This document shows, one piece after another, positions 44,859-54,052 of a stretch of 64,000 nucleotides of DNA (its first letter is position 1; every line of letters begins with the position of its first letter). The position numbers and the translations under genes are program-made. The stretch spans positions 124,001-188,000 of the forward strand of contig PIZK01000002.1 in assembly GCA_002835545.1 (NCBI GenBank), in the 5' to 3' direction. Source of the DNA: Alteromonadales bacterium alter-6D02. GTDB lineage: Bacteria > Pseudomonadota > Gammaproteobacteria > Enterobacterales > Psychrobiaceae. The notes under the pieces were generated by a model. The model made no database searches and had not been told where the DNA came from. It saw nothing but the letters and a program-made list of their open reading frames with translations.

Positions 44859-47348
44859 ATGTTGTTACAGCGAAAGTTATCTCATGTGTTCTTCATGACC
44901 ATAGTGTCTATTTTGTTGGCCTTTTTTATCGTGATTCATTGGTACTCTGTTCCATTAATCAATAAAGAGGTGTTTGAGTCAGAACGTAACGCTAGTCGTC
45001 TGGTGCTCAATAATGTGTATGAGTTAGCGGATAAGATGCATTTGACGCTTGAAGATTATCAAGCTCAAACAATCACTGGACATAAGAAAAGAATGCAAGC
45101 GGTGGTTGATCTAAGTGCCGATTATATCGAACACTCTTTGTTTCGCGCCGAGCAGCTTGGTATTTCGCGTTCTATAGCTCTTAGTCAAGTTTTTAGTAGC
45201 TTGCGTGATTTCGATTACGACCAAACAGGGTATGTTTGGGTAGCGAATAAAGATGCATTTATGTTGTCCCATCCTGATCCTACATACCACCAGACGGATG
45301 CGTCAGCACTCAAAGACGTGACTGGTACATTGATTATTGCTGAAGTCATTAAGCAGGTGTCAAAGCAAGGGGATGGTTTTCATCAGTATTTTTGGCAACC
45401 AATGGGACAGAGCCAAGCCTTAGAAAAAATTTCTTATGTTAAATACTTCCCACAGTGGGATGTATTCATTGGTACTGGTGTTTACCTAAATGATATTGAC
45501 GCAGAAGTAGAACTTAAGCGGCGAAAATTATTGGCTGAATTACGTCAAAATATGCGCGAGATTGAGATTGCTAAGACTGGGTACTTATTTATTTTCGATC
45601 AACAAGGCGATATGTTGGTGCATCCGAATGCCAATATTGAGCAAACAAACGCACTGTCTTTAAAGAATCCACTTACAGGGCAATCGATTCTTGAGAATTT
45701 GATGGCGATATCCGATACGGGAAAAGAGTTAGAGTATCGGTGGGATAGGCCCGATGACCCGAACAACTATAGCTACAATAAGCTATCGCAAGTACGCTAC
45801 TTAGAACAAGCAGGTTGGTATATTTGCTCGTCGGTGTATGTCGATGAATTGCAAAGCAGTGGGCGGTTACTCAGTGAACGAATTATTACCATTGGTTTGA
45901 TTGCTTTGTGTGTAGCGATTATTTTGGCTTTTATCTTTTCTTATTGGATAACGCAACCAATCACTTCACTTGCTAAAGCGGCTCAGGCGATCAGTGAAGG
46001 TGATCTCACTGCGAGTCATGAGAGTGCAGCTAAGCGCAAGGATGAACTGGGCGTACTCAGTCATGCATTTGATAACATGGTTGGACGGCTGCGAGACAAT
46101 ATTGAAACCCTCGATTTAAAAGTTGAGTCGCGCACTAAAACATTAGCTAAAACGAATGAGCAGTTGCAACTGGCCGTAGAAGAAAGTCAGCAAGCGCAGC
46201 AACAATTAACACAAGCGCAGCGAATGAATGCTGTGGGTCAGCTTGCTGGTGGCTTAGCACATGATTTTAATAATTTATTAACCATTATTTTAGGTAACTT
46301 AACTGCCGCTCAACAGCGTTTTATTGATAATGATGAGTTACAAAAACGCCTGAGTCCGGCGATTCGAGCCTCAAGGCGAGGCAGTGAATTAACCAGTCGT
46401 CTGTTGATTTTTTCGCGTCGTCAATCGCTGGTGCCACAGTGGGTTAATATTATCGACTTAATTAATGATACGGTGACACTAGTCAAAGGCTCACTCCCAA
46501 GGTCAGTCAAGGTCGCAGTGCAGCTAAAAGAGCTAGAGTTATACGCTTATATCGATTCAGGGCAATTTGAGAACTGTCTTATTAATATGATATTAAATGC
46601 TAAAGATGCGCAGCCTCATGGTGGTCTAATCACGATTAAGCTCACTCAAGAGAATATTCTTGAGCTGTCTGATTTTGATGAGCCTGTGCCTGCCGGCGAG
46701 TACTTATGCTTAGCTATTTCCGATCAAGGTTGTGGCTTTTCAAAAGAGAACATCAGTAAAGTCTTTGAACCATTTTTTACCACTAAAGAATCAAACCGAG
46801 GAGCGGGATTAGGGCTCAGCATGGTCTTTGGTTTTGTTAAGCAGTCTCAAGGGTTTATCCGAGCGAGCAATAATGCTATAGGTGGCGCTTGTCTAACGAT
46901 TCTCTTACCTGTGATAAAGCGCTCCCCTGAGTCGTTTGATGTTACTAGCAATGATAATTTCATCAGTTTAGGAGCTTTTAAAAACAAGTTAGTATTGCTG
47001 GTTGAAGATGATCAAGATGTCAGACAAGTGGTGAGAGAGCAATTAATCTCGTTTGGTTTTAATGTCATTGAAGCCAGTGATAGTGATGAAGCCATTTTAT
47101 TGATAGAAACCATTAAGGGGCTTTATGCCATGGTGTCAGATATTAGTATGCCGGGCCAATTAAATGGTTTTGAGCTCGCACAGTTATTCACGTCGAAAGT
47201 TAATAGTCAAACAATTGTCTTAATGAGTGGATATGCTTATGATGAAGGCGAAGATGTGCAACTGAACCGCTTTCCATTATTGCAAAAACCTTTTGCTGCT
47301 GATGAGCTATTAGCTGCCCTGTGTTCACAAGCAAAAGAGTCAACATAA
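44859..47348 (+). CDS. Hybrid sensor histidine kinase with tandem Cache sensor
   Basis: An 829-residue inner-membrane kinase. TM1 (~12-30); periplasmic region with two Cache units (~35-345), each ending in a block like YFPQWDVFIGTGVYLNDI; TM2 (~348-368); HAMP (~369-420); coiled coil; HisKA with GGLAHDFNNLL (phospho-acceptor His); HATPase with NMILNAKDA (N box), DQGCGF and GAGLGLSM; C-terminal receiver with VLLVEDDQDVR and the acceptor Asp in VSDISMPG. Tandem Cache domains usually sense small organic molecules. The response regulator gene starts 13 nt downstream. Confidence 0.93.
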   Translation: MLLQRKLSHVFFMTIVSILLAFFIVIHWYSVPLINKEVFESERNASRLVLNNVYELADKMHLTLEDYQAQTITGHKKRMQAVVDLSADYIEHSLFRAEQLGISRSIALSQVFSSLRDFDYDQTGYVWVANKDAFMLSHPDPTYHQTDASALKDVTGTLIIAEVIKQVSKQGDGFHQYFWQPMGQSQALEKISYVKYFPQWDVFIGTGVYLNDIDAEVELKRRKLLAELRQNMREIEIAKTGYLFIFDQQGDMLVHPNANIEQTNALSLKNPLTGQSILENLMAISDTGKELEYRWDRPDDPNNYSYNKLSQVRYLEQAGWYICSSVYVDELQSSGRLLSERIITIGLIALCVAIILAFIFSYWITQPITSLAKAAQAISEGDLTASHESAAKRKDELGVLSHAFDNMVGRLRDNIETLDLKVESRTKTLAKTNEQLQLAVEESQQAQQQLTQAQRMNAVGQLAGGLAHDFNNLLTIILGNLTAAQQRFIDNDELQKRLSPAIRASRRGSELTSRLLIFSRRQSLVPQWVNIIDLINDTVTLVKGSLPRSVKVAVQLKELELYAYIDSGQFENCLINMILNAKDAQPHGGLITIKLTQENILELSDFDEPVPAGEYLCLAISDQGCGFSKENISKVFEPFFTTKESNRGAGLGLSMVFGFVKQSQGFIRASNNAIGGACLTILLPVIKRSPESFDVTSNDNFISLGAFKNKLVLLVEDDQDVRQVVREQLISFGFNVIEASDSDEAILLIETIKGLYAMVSDISMPGQLNGFELAQLFTSKVNSQTIVLMSGYAYDEGEDVQLNRFPLLQKPFAADELLAALCSQAKEST

Positions 47349-47361
47349 GGTCTAGATTGAA

Positions 47362-48072
47362 GTGAAAACTAAACCACTGATTTATATTATTGATGATGAG
47401 CCTGATATTTGCGAGCTAGTGGCCCAAGAGTTAGAGCGTTATGATTTTGCTACTCAATCGTTTTATACAGGGGCACAGGCGATGCAGGCCTTTAATCGTC
47501 AGTTACCCGCCCTATGTATCATTGATCTAGGTTTACCTGATATGGACGGCTTAGCGTTGGTCAAAGAGCTTTATGAAGATAAAAAAGTTGGTGTGATGAT
47601 TTTATCGGGCAGAAACAGTCTTCCGGACAAGGTGCTTGGGCTTGAGCTGGGGGCTGATGATTATATTAGTAAGCCCTTTGATGCACGTGAGCTTGTCGCA
47701 CGAGTAAAAAGCATTGTGAGGCGCTTAGACCTCATGGAACATGTTAATGGAAGTAGTCAGAATAAAGTGGTGGCACGATTCGCTGATTGGCAATTTAACA
47801 GTCAAACGCTGACACTAAATCATGATAATGGTGACAGCCTGATGTTAAGCAGTGCAGAAGCTGAAACCTTATTATTATTTTTACGCGCACCACAGCAAAT
47901 CCTATCTCGTGAGCGCTTACTTGATGAGCATGCTAGCCCCTTTGATCGTTCAATTGATGTACGGATGTCTCGACTGCGTAAAAAAATTGAACTTGACCAT
48001 AAGAACCCGCGAATTATTAAAACAGTGTATGGTGCGGGCTATATGTTTGCCCTACCCGTGAGCTGGCAGTAA
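47362..48072 (+). CDS. OmpR/PhoB-type response regulator
   Basis: A 236-residue two-domain regulator. The receiver (~1-120) has acidic pocket YIIDDEPD, phospho-acceptor Asp in CIIDLGLPDMDG, and the conserved Thr/Ser and Lys (ILSGRN, YISKPFD). The DNA-binding winged helix (~130-235) ends in VDVRMSRLRKKIE and IIKTVYGAGYMFA. It begins with GTG, 13 nt after the hybrid kinase, and is its obvious partner. Target genes may include the downstream c-di-GMP gene, but no site was recognised. Confidence 0.92.
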   Translation: MKTKPLIYIIDDEPDICELVAQELERYDFATQSFYTGAQAMQAFNRQLPALCIIDLGLPDMDGLALVKELYEDKKVGVMILSGRNSLPDKVLGLELGADDYISKPFDARELVARVKSIVRRLDLMEHVNGSSQNKVVARFADWQFNSQTLTLNHDNGDSLMLSSAEAETLLLFLRAPQQILSRERLLDEHASPFDRSIDVRMSRLRKKIELDHKNPRIIKTVYGAGYMFALPVSWQ

Positions 48073-48472
48073 CCGACTGCGAGTCTGTTAATGCTTTGTT
48101 TAACACCTTGCTGAGAAGACGGCTAAGTCCGTTGTTTATTTTCCCCTCCGTTTGATTTTACATCGATTACTAACCTTATGGGTATTGCTACTCCAACTTA
48201 AAGCTAAATTAATCACATACTTTTAGTAGGGAATTGAGCTAGATCAAAGACGCATTGTCCAGAAAGAATAATAATATGACAACATTGGGATTTACTACCT
48301 TAATTTTACTTAAGATATTCTTTAGCAAATTCATTACGAAATTTATAAAAGTTATTGTTTTATAATTATTTATATTCGACTAATGAGTGAATCTTTGGTT
48401 TGCTTCTCAATAATAACTTATATATTTTAGTTGGGTTATTCGGTTAAGAACATAAAGGGCTTTTGATAGCTA
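48073..48472 (+). other. 400-bp intergenic region with a candidate FNR-type site
   Basis: AT-rich region between the response regulator and the Cache-GGDEF-EAL gene. It holds a short hairpin ACGG-CTAAGT-CCGT followed by a T-rich stretch near 48120-48145 (weak terminator for the upstream operon) and the FNR-like palindrome at 48234-48247. I see no gene, tRNA or repeat family here. Confidence 0.5.
48234..48247. promoter_or_regulatory. Candidate FNR/EtrA binding site
   Basis: TTGAG-CTAG-ATCAA matches the FNR consensus TTGAT-N4-ATCAA at 9 of 10 positions. It lies about 225 bp upstream of the GGDEF-EAL start codon. The distance is long, so a transcription start between them is assumed but not recognised. 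Confidence 0.35.
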
Positions 48473-50980
48473 ATGCACGTTGTACAAGATAATAAGCTAC
48501 TAAAATTAATTAAGATTGTTCCGCCGCTCATCGTAATTACTTTTGCGATCCTCACTAATGCCTTTTTGATTAAAGATAATCAAAGTCAGCTGGCGCAAGA
48601 CTTAGCGACATTACAACAAGACTTTATTGAAACCGAAAAAAGCGTGATTAAAGCGCGGGTGATTCAACTAAAAAAGCAGATCAGTTATGAGCGGAGTAGC
48701 ACCGAAACTTTGCTCAAAGAAGATATCAAACAACGTATCTATCAAGCCCACCAAATTGCTTCAAACATTTACCAGAATAATAGCCATCTGCCAGAAAAGC
48801 AGATTGTTGAAATGGTTAAAGATGCGTTAAGGGACATTCGCTTTAATCAGGGCCGAGGCTACTACTTCATTTATACCATCAGTGGTAAAAATATATTACA
48901 CCCCGTACTTCCTCATATTGAAGGGCTCGAGCAGTGGGACTTTCAAGATGTGCGGGGCAATTATATCACCCGAGATATGGGGGATATCATCAGTCGTAAT
49001 GGCGAAGGTTATTACCGTTGGTGGTTCGTTAAACCATTAAATAAACATCAAGAGTTTGAAAAAATAGGCTTTGGTAAATATTTCGCCCCGTTAGGTTGGT
49101 ATATTGGTACAGGAGAGTATTTGGTTGATGTTGAAAATGATATTAAGCAGAGGCTACTAAAACGTATTGATAAAATGAATGAGCGTAACGATGAGTATAT
49201 GTTCATTTTTAACCAAAAGGGGCAAGTGCTTTCACATGCTAACTCGGCTTATCATGGAACTAATCGATTAAATGTACGTGATGAAAATAATGTGTCATTA
49301 GTTGAGAGGCTGCTTAGTGTTGCAGAATCTAATTCGAGTGGTGGCTTCTTGCAATATATGGCTTCATTGCAACCATCAACAGGGTTGCCTGCAGAGAAAA
49401 TTAGTTATGTCACTAAGCTGGATAAGTGGGACTGGATCATTGGGTCTGGTACTTATTTAAATGATATTAAAGCGTATATTTTACAGCGTGAAAGGGTGGT
49501 TACTGAACAAAATAGACAGAGTTTGAACAAGCTACTATTCTTGGGCTTAGTGGTCACGTTGTTTTTTGTCATTTTATCCTTTGTTGTTGCTAACTATTTG
49601 GCTCAACGCTTTGGAGACTATGAAGAAAGAATTAGCCAGGATTTTAATGAGTTGAACAAGGTTAAAGAGTTGCTGGAGCATCAAGCGCTCCATGACACCT
49701 TAACGAAATTGCCAAATAGAGTGTCATTAGATCGCCAAATAAAAAAAGGCATTGAGCGCTCTAAAGCGACTGATAGTAACTTAGCGGTAATGTTTGTTGA
49801 TTTAGATGACTTTAAGAAGATCAATGATCGCTATGGTCACTCGGTGGGGGATAAGTTATTAGAAGTCTTAGGTGAACAATTTGAAGGTTTATTAGCCGAA
49901 GGTGATACCGTTGCTCGATTTGGTGGCGATGAGTTTATCTTTTGTTTCCCCGACTTAACGACCTACGCTCAAGCGGAACGAAAAGTTGATTTAATTCGAG
50001 AGGTATTCACTCGAAAATTTGCTATTGATGGTAAAGTCATTTATTCGACTTGTAGTGTTGGGGTCGCAATGTACCCTGATGATGGCGATGACCCTGAGTT
50101 ACTGATATCTAAAGCCGATATTGTGCTTTATAAATCAAAGAGCACCAAAAAAGGTCACTTCCTATTTTTTAATCCAGAGATAAACACACAAGTTCAGCGT
50201 GATTTATTATTAGAGTCAGAACTACGCTCTGCTGTTATTAAGCAGGAGCTTAGCGTACTTTATCAACCGCAAATCGAAGTTAGTAGCGGTAAAATTCAAG
50301 GTGTTGAAGCGCTTGTACGTTGGCACAATGAATCTTTAGGGCACGTTTCTCCAGCTGAGTTTATTCAAGTGGCTGAAGATATAGATATTATTAGCCAAAT
50401 TGGTTTTTTTGTTATCGAACAGTCTCTTCAAGATATTATGACTTACAATCAAGGAGTAAAGGAACCACTCCAGTTGTCTATTAATATTTCGCCAAAGCAA
50501 CTAATGGAAGAATCGTTCTCTCAGAAACTGTTTGATTTAACTAATCGCGTGGGCGTCGACCGAAGTTTGATCACGCTCGAGCTCACCGAAAATGCATTGA
50601 TCAGTGATTTAAATAAAGTAAGACCAATTTTACAAACATTACGCGATAGTGGTTTTAAGCTTTCACTGGATGATTTTGGAACAGGCTATTCGTCTTTAAG
50701 CTATTTAAGTAACTTGCCGATGAATGAAATCAAGATTGATCGCACATTTATTGATAAGTTTTTAACTAATAAACAAAGTGAATCGCTGGTTAAAACTATT
50801 ATAGCGATTGGGGATTTTTGTGATTTGGCTGTTGTTGCGGAAGGGGTTGAAACACATGAGCAATATGAGCGTTTACAACAATATCAATGCCATTTAATTC
50901 AAGGCTATTACTTTGATCGTCCACTCTCTTTAAACCATTTAATTGAAAACTATCAACGGCAAAAGGTTAACTTGTCATAA
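48473..50980 (+). CDS. Tandem Cache-GGDEF-EAL membrane protein
   Basis: An 835-residue c-di-GMP enzyme. TM1 (~14-32), two periplasmic Cache units (~40-350, the second ending in KWDWIIGSGTYLNDI), TM2 (~361-383), GGDEF (~405-565) with an intact FGGDEF signature, and EAL (~575-825) with VEALVRW, the DDFGTGYSSLSYL loop, LELTENA and VVAEGVET. Both active sites look complete. The position of the cyclase inhibitory RxxD reads AEGD, so product inhibition is probably absent. It could synthesise or degrade c-di-GMP depending on its ligand. Its Cache region resembles that of the hybrid kinase two genes upstream. Confidence 0.93.
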   Translation: MHVVQDNKLLKLIKIVPPLIVITFAILTNAFLIKDNQSQLAQDLATLQQDFIETEKSVIKARVIQLKKQISYERSSTETLLKEDIKQRIYQAHQIASNIYQNNSHLPEKQIVEMVKDALRDIRFNQGRGYYFIYTISGKNILHPVLPHIEGLEQWDFQDVRGNYITRDMGDIISRNGEGYYRWWFVKPLNKHQEFEKIGFGKYFAPLGWYIGTGEYLVDVENDIKQRLLKRIDKMNERNDEYMFIFNQKGQVLSHANSAYHGTNRLNVRDENNVSLVERLLSVAESNSSGGFLQYMASLQPSTGLPAEKISYVTKLDKWDWIIGSGTYLNDIKAYILQRERVVTEQNRQSLNKLLFLGLVVTLFFVILSFVVANYLAQRFGDYEERISQDFNELNKVKELLEHQALHDTLTKLPNRVSLDRQIKKGIERSKATDSNLAVMFVDLDDFKKINDRYGHSVGDKLLEVLGEQFEGLLAEGDTVARFGGDEFIFCFPDLTTYAQAERKVDLIREVFTRKFAIDGKVIYSTCSVGVAMYPDDGDDPELLISKADIVLYKSKSTKKGHFLFFNPEINTQVQRDLLLESELRSAVIKQELSVLYQPQIEVSSGKIQGVEALVRWHNESLGHVSPAEFIQVAEDIDIISQIGFFVIEQSLQDIMTYNQGVKEPLQLSINISPKQLMEESFSQKLFDLTNRVGVDRSLITLELTENALISDLNKVRPILQTLRDSGFKLSLDDFGTGYSSLSYLSNLPMNEIKIDRTFIDKFLTNKQSESLVKTIIAIGDFCDLAVVAEGVETHEQYERLQQYQCHLIQGYYFDRPLSLNHLIENYQRQKVNLS

Positions 50981-51039
50981 AAAATGATTTATGTTTGATG
51001 ATATGGGATTTAGGCGATTGGATCTCAAAAAGGGATTAG

Positions 51040-51795
51040 ATGGTTAAAAAGTTATTTTTTATAGGGATGATTCTATGGGGACAGGCTGTTTCTGCGAGTA
51101 CCGTTGAGATTGCCAGTTATTATATCCCAGGCCTTATCGAAGATGAGCATTCAGGTTCATTGGTTCAATTACATCAAGAAGTTATTAAGCGAGCACAGTT
51201 AGAGTCAAAATTAGTGATTATGCCTGCTAAACGGGCGCAGTATTCCTTTAAGAATGGTTTGATCTCTGCGTTGTTCCCTACACTTCGCGATAAACTACCG
51301 TTACCGATTGAACAAGTGATTACCTCAGAACCTTTTTGGTTAAAGAAAATCATTATTTTTAGCCGAAAAGACTTCCCTCTAATGACTGTTGAGCAGTTGA
51401 GTGGTAAAAAAATTGCTGCGGTTCGAGGCTTTAGTTATGGTGATAGTATTGAGAATAATCCACAAATTAAGATTCACTATCAAAAAAATGATCACCTTAA
51501 TATAAAAAGCTTAATGGCTGGTCATGTGGATGCCATTATTGGTGATAATGTTTCAACGGTTTATGCTTTGCAGCAAAGTGGTCAGAGTCAATATGTAAGT
51601 TATAAAGACTCTGATGTAATTGATGTTCTTGATGTGTTCTACGTTTGTTTGAAAAATGAACAGGGACAAGCGTTGTGTGAACAAATTTCTCAGGCGATTA
51701 AAACGATGAAATACGATGGTACGCTACTGTTAGACGGGCCTACTGGTACATCTGAATTGAATATAAGCGCTAATAGATTAAATACTAAACCTTGA
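51040..51795 (+). CDS. Periplasmic solute-binding protein, family 3-like
   Basis: A 251-residue protein with a signal peptide (FFIGMILWGQAVSAS, cleavage ~20). The two-lobe pattern of SBP_bac_3 proteins is visible: an early strand with YYIPGLIEDEHSG, a central GKKIAAVRGFSYG and a late AGHVDAIIGDNVSTVYAL. No ABC permease or ATPase is nearby. The GAF-PAS-GGDEF-EAL gene follows after 16 nt, so it more likely acts as a sensory subunit than as a transporter component. Confidence 0.8.
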   Translation: MVKKLFFIGMILWGQAVSASTVEIASYYIPGLIEDEHSGSLVQLHQEVIKRAQLESKLVIMPAKRAQYSFKNGLISALFPTLRDKLPLPIEQVITSEPFWLKKIIIFSRKDFPLMTVEQLSGKKIAAVRGFSYGDSIENNPQIKIHYQKNDHLNIKSLMAGHVDAIIGDNVSTVYALQQSGQSQYVSYKDSDVIDVLDVFYVCLKNEQGQALCEQISQAIKTMKYDGTLLLDGPTGTSELNISANRLNTKP

Positions 51796-51811
51796 TGAGT
51801 AGTAGGGTTAA

Positions 51812-53956
51812 ATGCCAATAAATAAAATACAACAAGTAGTTGAAAGAATATCACGACATGATGGAGCCGATTTCTATCAGTCTATTTGCCTTGCGCTGGG
51901 TGAAGTTACTCTTGCTGATTATGTTTTCTTAGCTAAAATCGATCAAATTGAGCTAAAAGCCACGACCCTTGCTGTCGCTTATCAAGATAAAATACTTAAT
52001 AATTTTAGTTATTTGTTGGCAGGAACGCCCTGTAATGTATTAGCTGGCAATGAGCTTTGTTCACATCAGAGTAATGTTCAAGCCCTATATCCTGATGATA
52101 TCTTATTGCAGGATATGAATATTGAAGGTTATGTGGGTATTCCAATTGCTGCGCCTTCGGGTAAGGTTGAGGCTATTTTGGTTGCTTTATTTGAGACTGA
52201 AATTGCAGACCAGCAACCCATTAGAGCATTATTTTTACTTTTTTCTGGTTTGATAAAAAAAGAGTTGGAAAAGAAAAAGCTATTTGAACAATTACAATTA
52301 ACAAATCGCGTTATTCAAAATAGTAAAGATGCTGTTGCCATTTGTGATAAGCATGCAAAAATCATTTATGTGAACCGTTCGTTTAGCTCCATTACTGGTT
52401 ACAGTTTAGAAGATGTTCTAGGGCGGAACCCGCGTATATTAGGAGCGAACAAACAGCCTCCTGAGTTTTATAAAAAAATGTGGCATGAGATATTACACCA
52501 TGGTGGTTGGCAGGGTGAAATTTGGAACAAACGTAAGAATGGTTCCATATTTCCTGAATGGTTATCTATCAGTGCAATTTATGATGAAAATAATGAAATA
52601 TCTCATTTTGTCTCATTCTTTTCTGATATTACAGAAAGTAAGAGAGCAGAAGAGAAAATTGTATATCAAGCCAACTTTGATTTACTGACTGGTTTGGCTA
52701 ATCGTTACCTTTTCATGTCGACATTACAACAAGCGCTTAATGTAAAACAAACTCAGCAACTGCACCTTGCTGTTTTTGTTATTGATGTTGATTTATTTAA
52801 AGAGATTAATGACAGCTTAGGCCATAAGTTAGGTGACCGCTTATTGGTTAAAGTGGCGCAGCGATTACAAGGAGTGATCTCAGCCCATGACTTAGCGGCG
52901 CGATTAACAGGGGACGGTTTCGCGGTTTTACTTAATAACCTTAATGATTATAAAGAGATTGATCACCTCGCTAGTGAGATAAACGCTGCGTTTTCTTTTC
53001 CCATCGAGATTGATCAACACATTATTCCTATCACGGTGAGCTTCGGTATTAGTGTAGCCCCCTTTAATGATATAACCGCAGAAGGGCTATTAAAAAAAGC
53101 TGAGCAAGCGATGGTTCATGCGAAGAAAAAACAGCGCGGTAGCTTTCATTACTTTACGCAAGAGATGCAAGATAAAGCCATGAGGCGCTTAAAGCTGAAA
53201 AAAGAGCTAGAGCTTGCGTTACAGAACCGACGTTTAAGTGTTGTCTTTCAGCCAATTGTGACATTAAAAACCCGTACAGTTGATAAATTGGAAGCTTTAG
53301 TTCGTTGGAATAATAACGGTATCTGGGTGTCACCTTTTGAATTTATAACGCTTGCTGAAGAATTTGGTTTGATTAATGACATAGGAGAGTTCGTCCTAGA
53401 ACAAGCTTGCCAACAAGTCATTGAGCTTAAAGCTCTGGGCTTCGATCACATGACTATTAATGTCAATCGTTCAATTCATGAATTTAGTATGCAAAGTGCT
53501 GACAGCAATACTTGGTTGGAAGTGATCGAACGCCATCAATTACAACCTACTGATATCTGTTTTGAGTTAACTGAGACAGTGTTAGCGCCTGAACAGTCTG
53601 GTAATGTTGAGCAATTAACTAGGCTCCAAAATGCTGGTTCAACGATTGCACTTGATGATTTTGGCACGGGATATTCCTCGTTGAGTTACTTGAGGCGCTT
53701 TCCGATTGATTTCTTAAAGATCGATCGAGAGTTTATTATTGAAATGACTAACAATGATGATGACAAAGTGTTGGTAGCGACAATTATTGCGATGTCAAAA
53801 GCCTTAGGAATGAGAGTTGTAGCAGAAGGTGTTGAAACCAAAGAGCAGTTAGTGGCGCTTGAACTGCTAGATTGTGATTATATCCAAGGGTATTATTTTT
53901 CAAAGCCGCTAACACCTGAAGAGTTACCGCTTTTCTTGAAGCAATTTAATTATTAA
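51812..53956 (+). CDS. GAF-PAS-GGDEF(degenerate)-EAL protein, likely phosphodiesterase
   Basis: A 714-residue cytoplasmic protein. GAF (~15-165) contains AGTPCNVLAG and EGYVGIPI. PAS (~170-290) has the PAC segment SHFVSFFSDITE. GGDEF (~290-445) is degenerate: the signature reads TGDGF, so cyclase activity is unlikely. EAL (~455-705) is intact: LEALVRW, FELTETV, LDDFGTGYSSLSYL and VVAEGVET. It therefore probably hydrolyses c-di-GMP, with the dead GGDEF possibly binding GTP as a regulator. It is paired with the binding-protein gene 16 nt upstream. Confidence 0.92.
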   Translation: MPINKIQQVVERISRHDGADFYQSICLALGEVTLADYVFLAKIDQIELKATTLAVAYQDKILNNFSYLLAGTPCNVLAGNELCSHQSNVQALYPDDILLQDMNIEGYVGIPIAAPSGKVEAILVALFETEIADQQPIRALFLLFSGLIKKELEKKKLFEQLQLTNRVIQNSKDAVAICDKHAKIIYVNRSFSSITGYSLEDVLGRNPRILGANKQPPEFYKKMWHEILHHGGWQGEIWNKRKNGSIFPEWLSISAIYDENNEISHFVSFFSDITESKRAEEKIVYQANFDLLTGLANRYLFMSTLQQALNVKQTQQLHLAVFVIDVDLFKEINDSLGHKLGDRLLVKVAQRLQGVISAHDLAARLTGDGFAVLLNNLNDYKEIDHLASEINAAFSFPIEIDQHIIPITVSFGISVAPFNDITAEGLLKKAEQAMVHAKKKQRGSFHYFTQEMQDKAMRRLKLKKELELALQNRRLSVVFQPIVTLKTRTVDKLEALVRWNNNGIWVSPFEFITLAEEFGLINDIGEFVLEQACQQVIELKALGFDHMTINVNRSIHEFSMQSADSNTWLEVIERHQLQPTDICFELTETVLAPEQSGNVEQLTRLQNAGSTIALDDFGTGYSSLSYLRRFPIDFLKIDREFIIEMTNNDDDKVLVATIIAMSKALGMRVVAEGVETKEQLVALELLDCDYIQGYYFSKPLTPEELPLFLKQFNY

Positions 53957-54052
53957 TCAATGCTTGTTAATAATTTCATTGAAGTTTCTTGAGTGTGAAG
54001 CAGGTTCGTATGTATCAGGTTATACTTGATGATATGACATAGAGAGGTAGAA

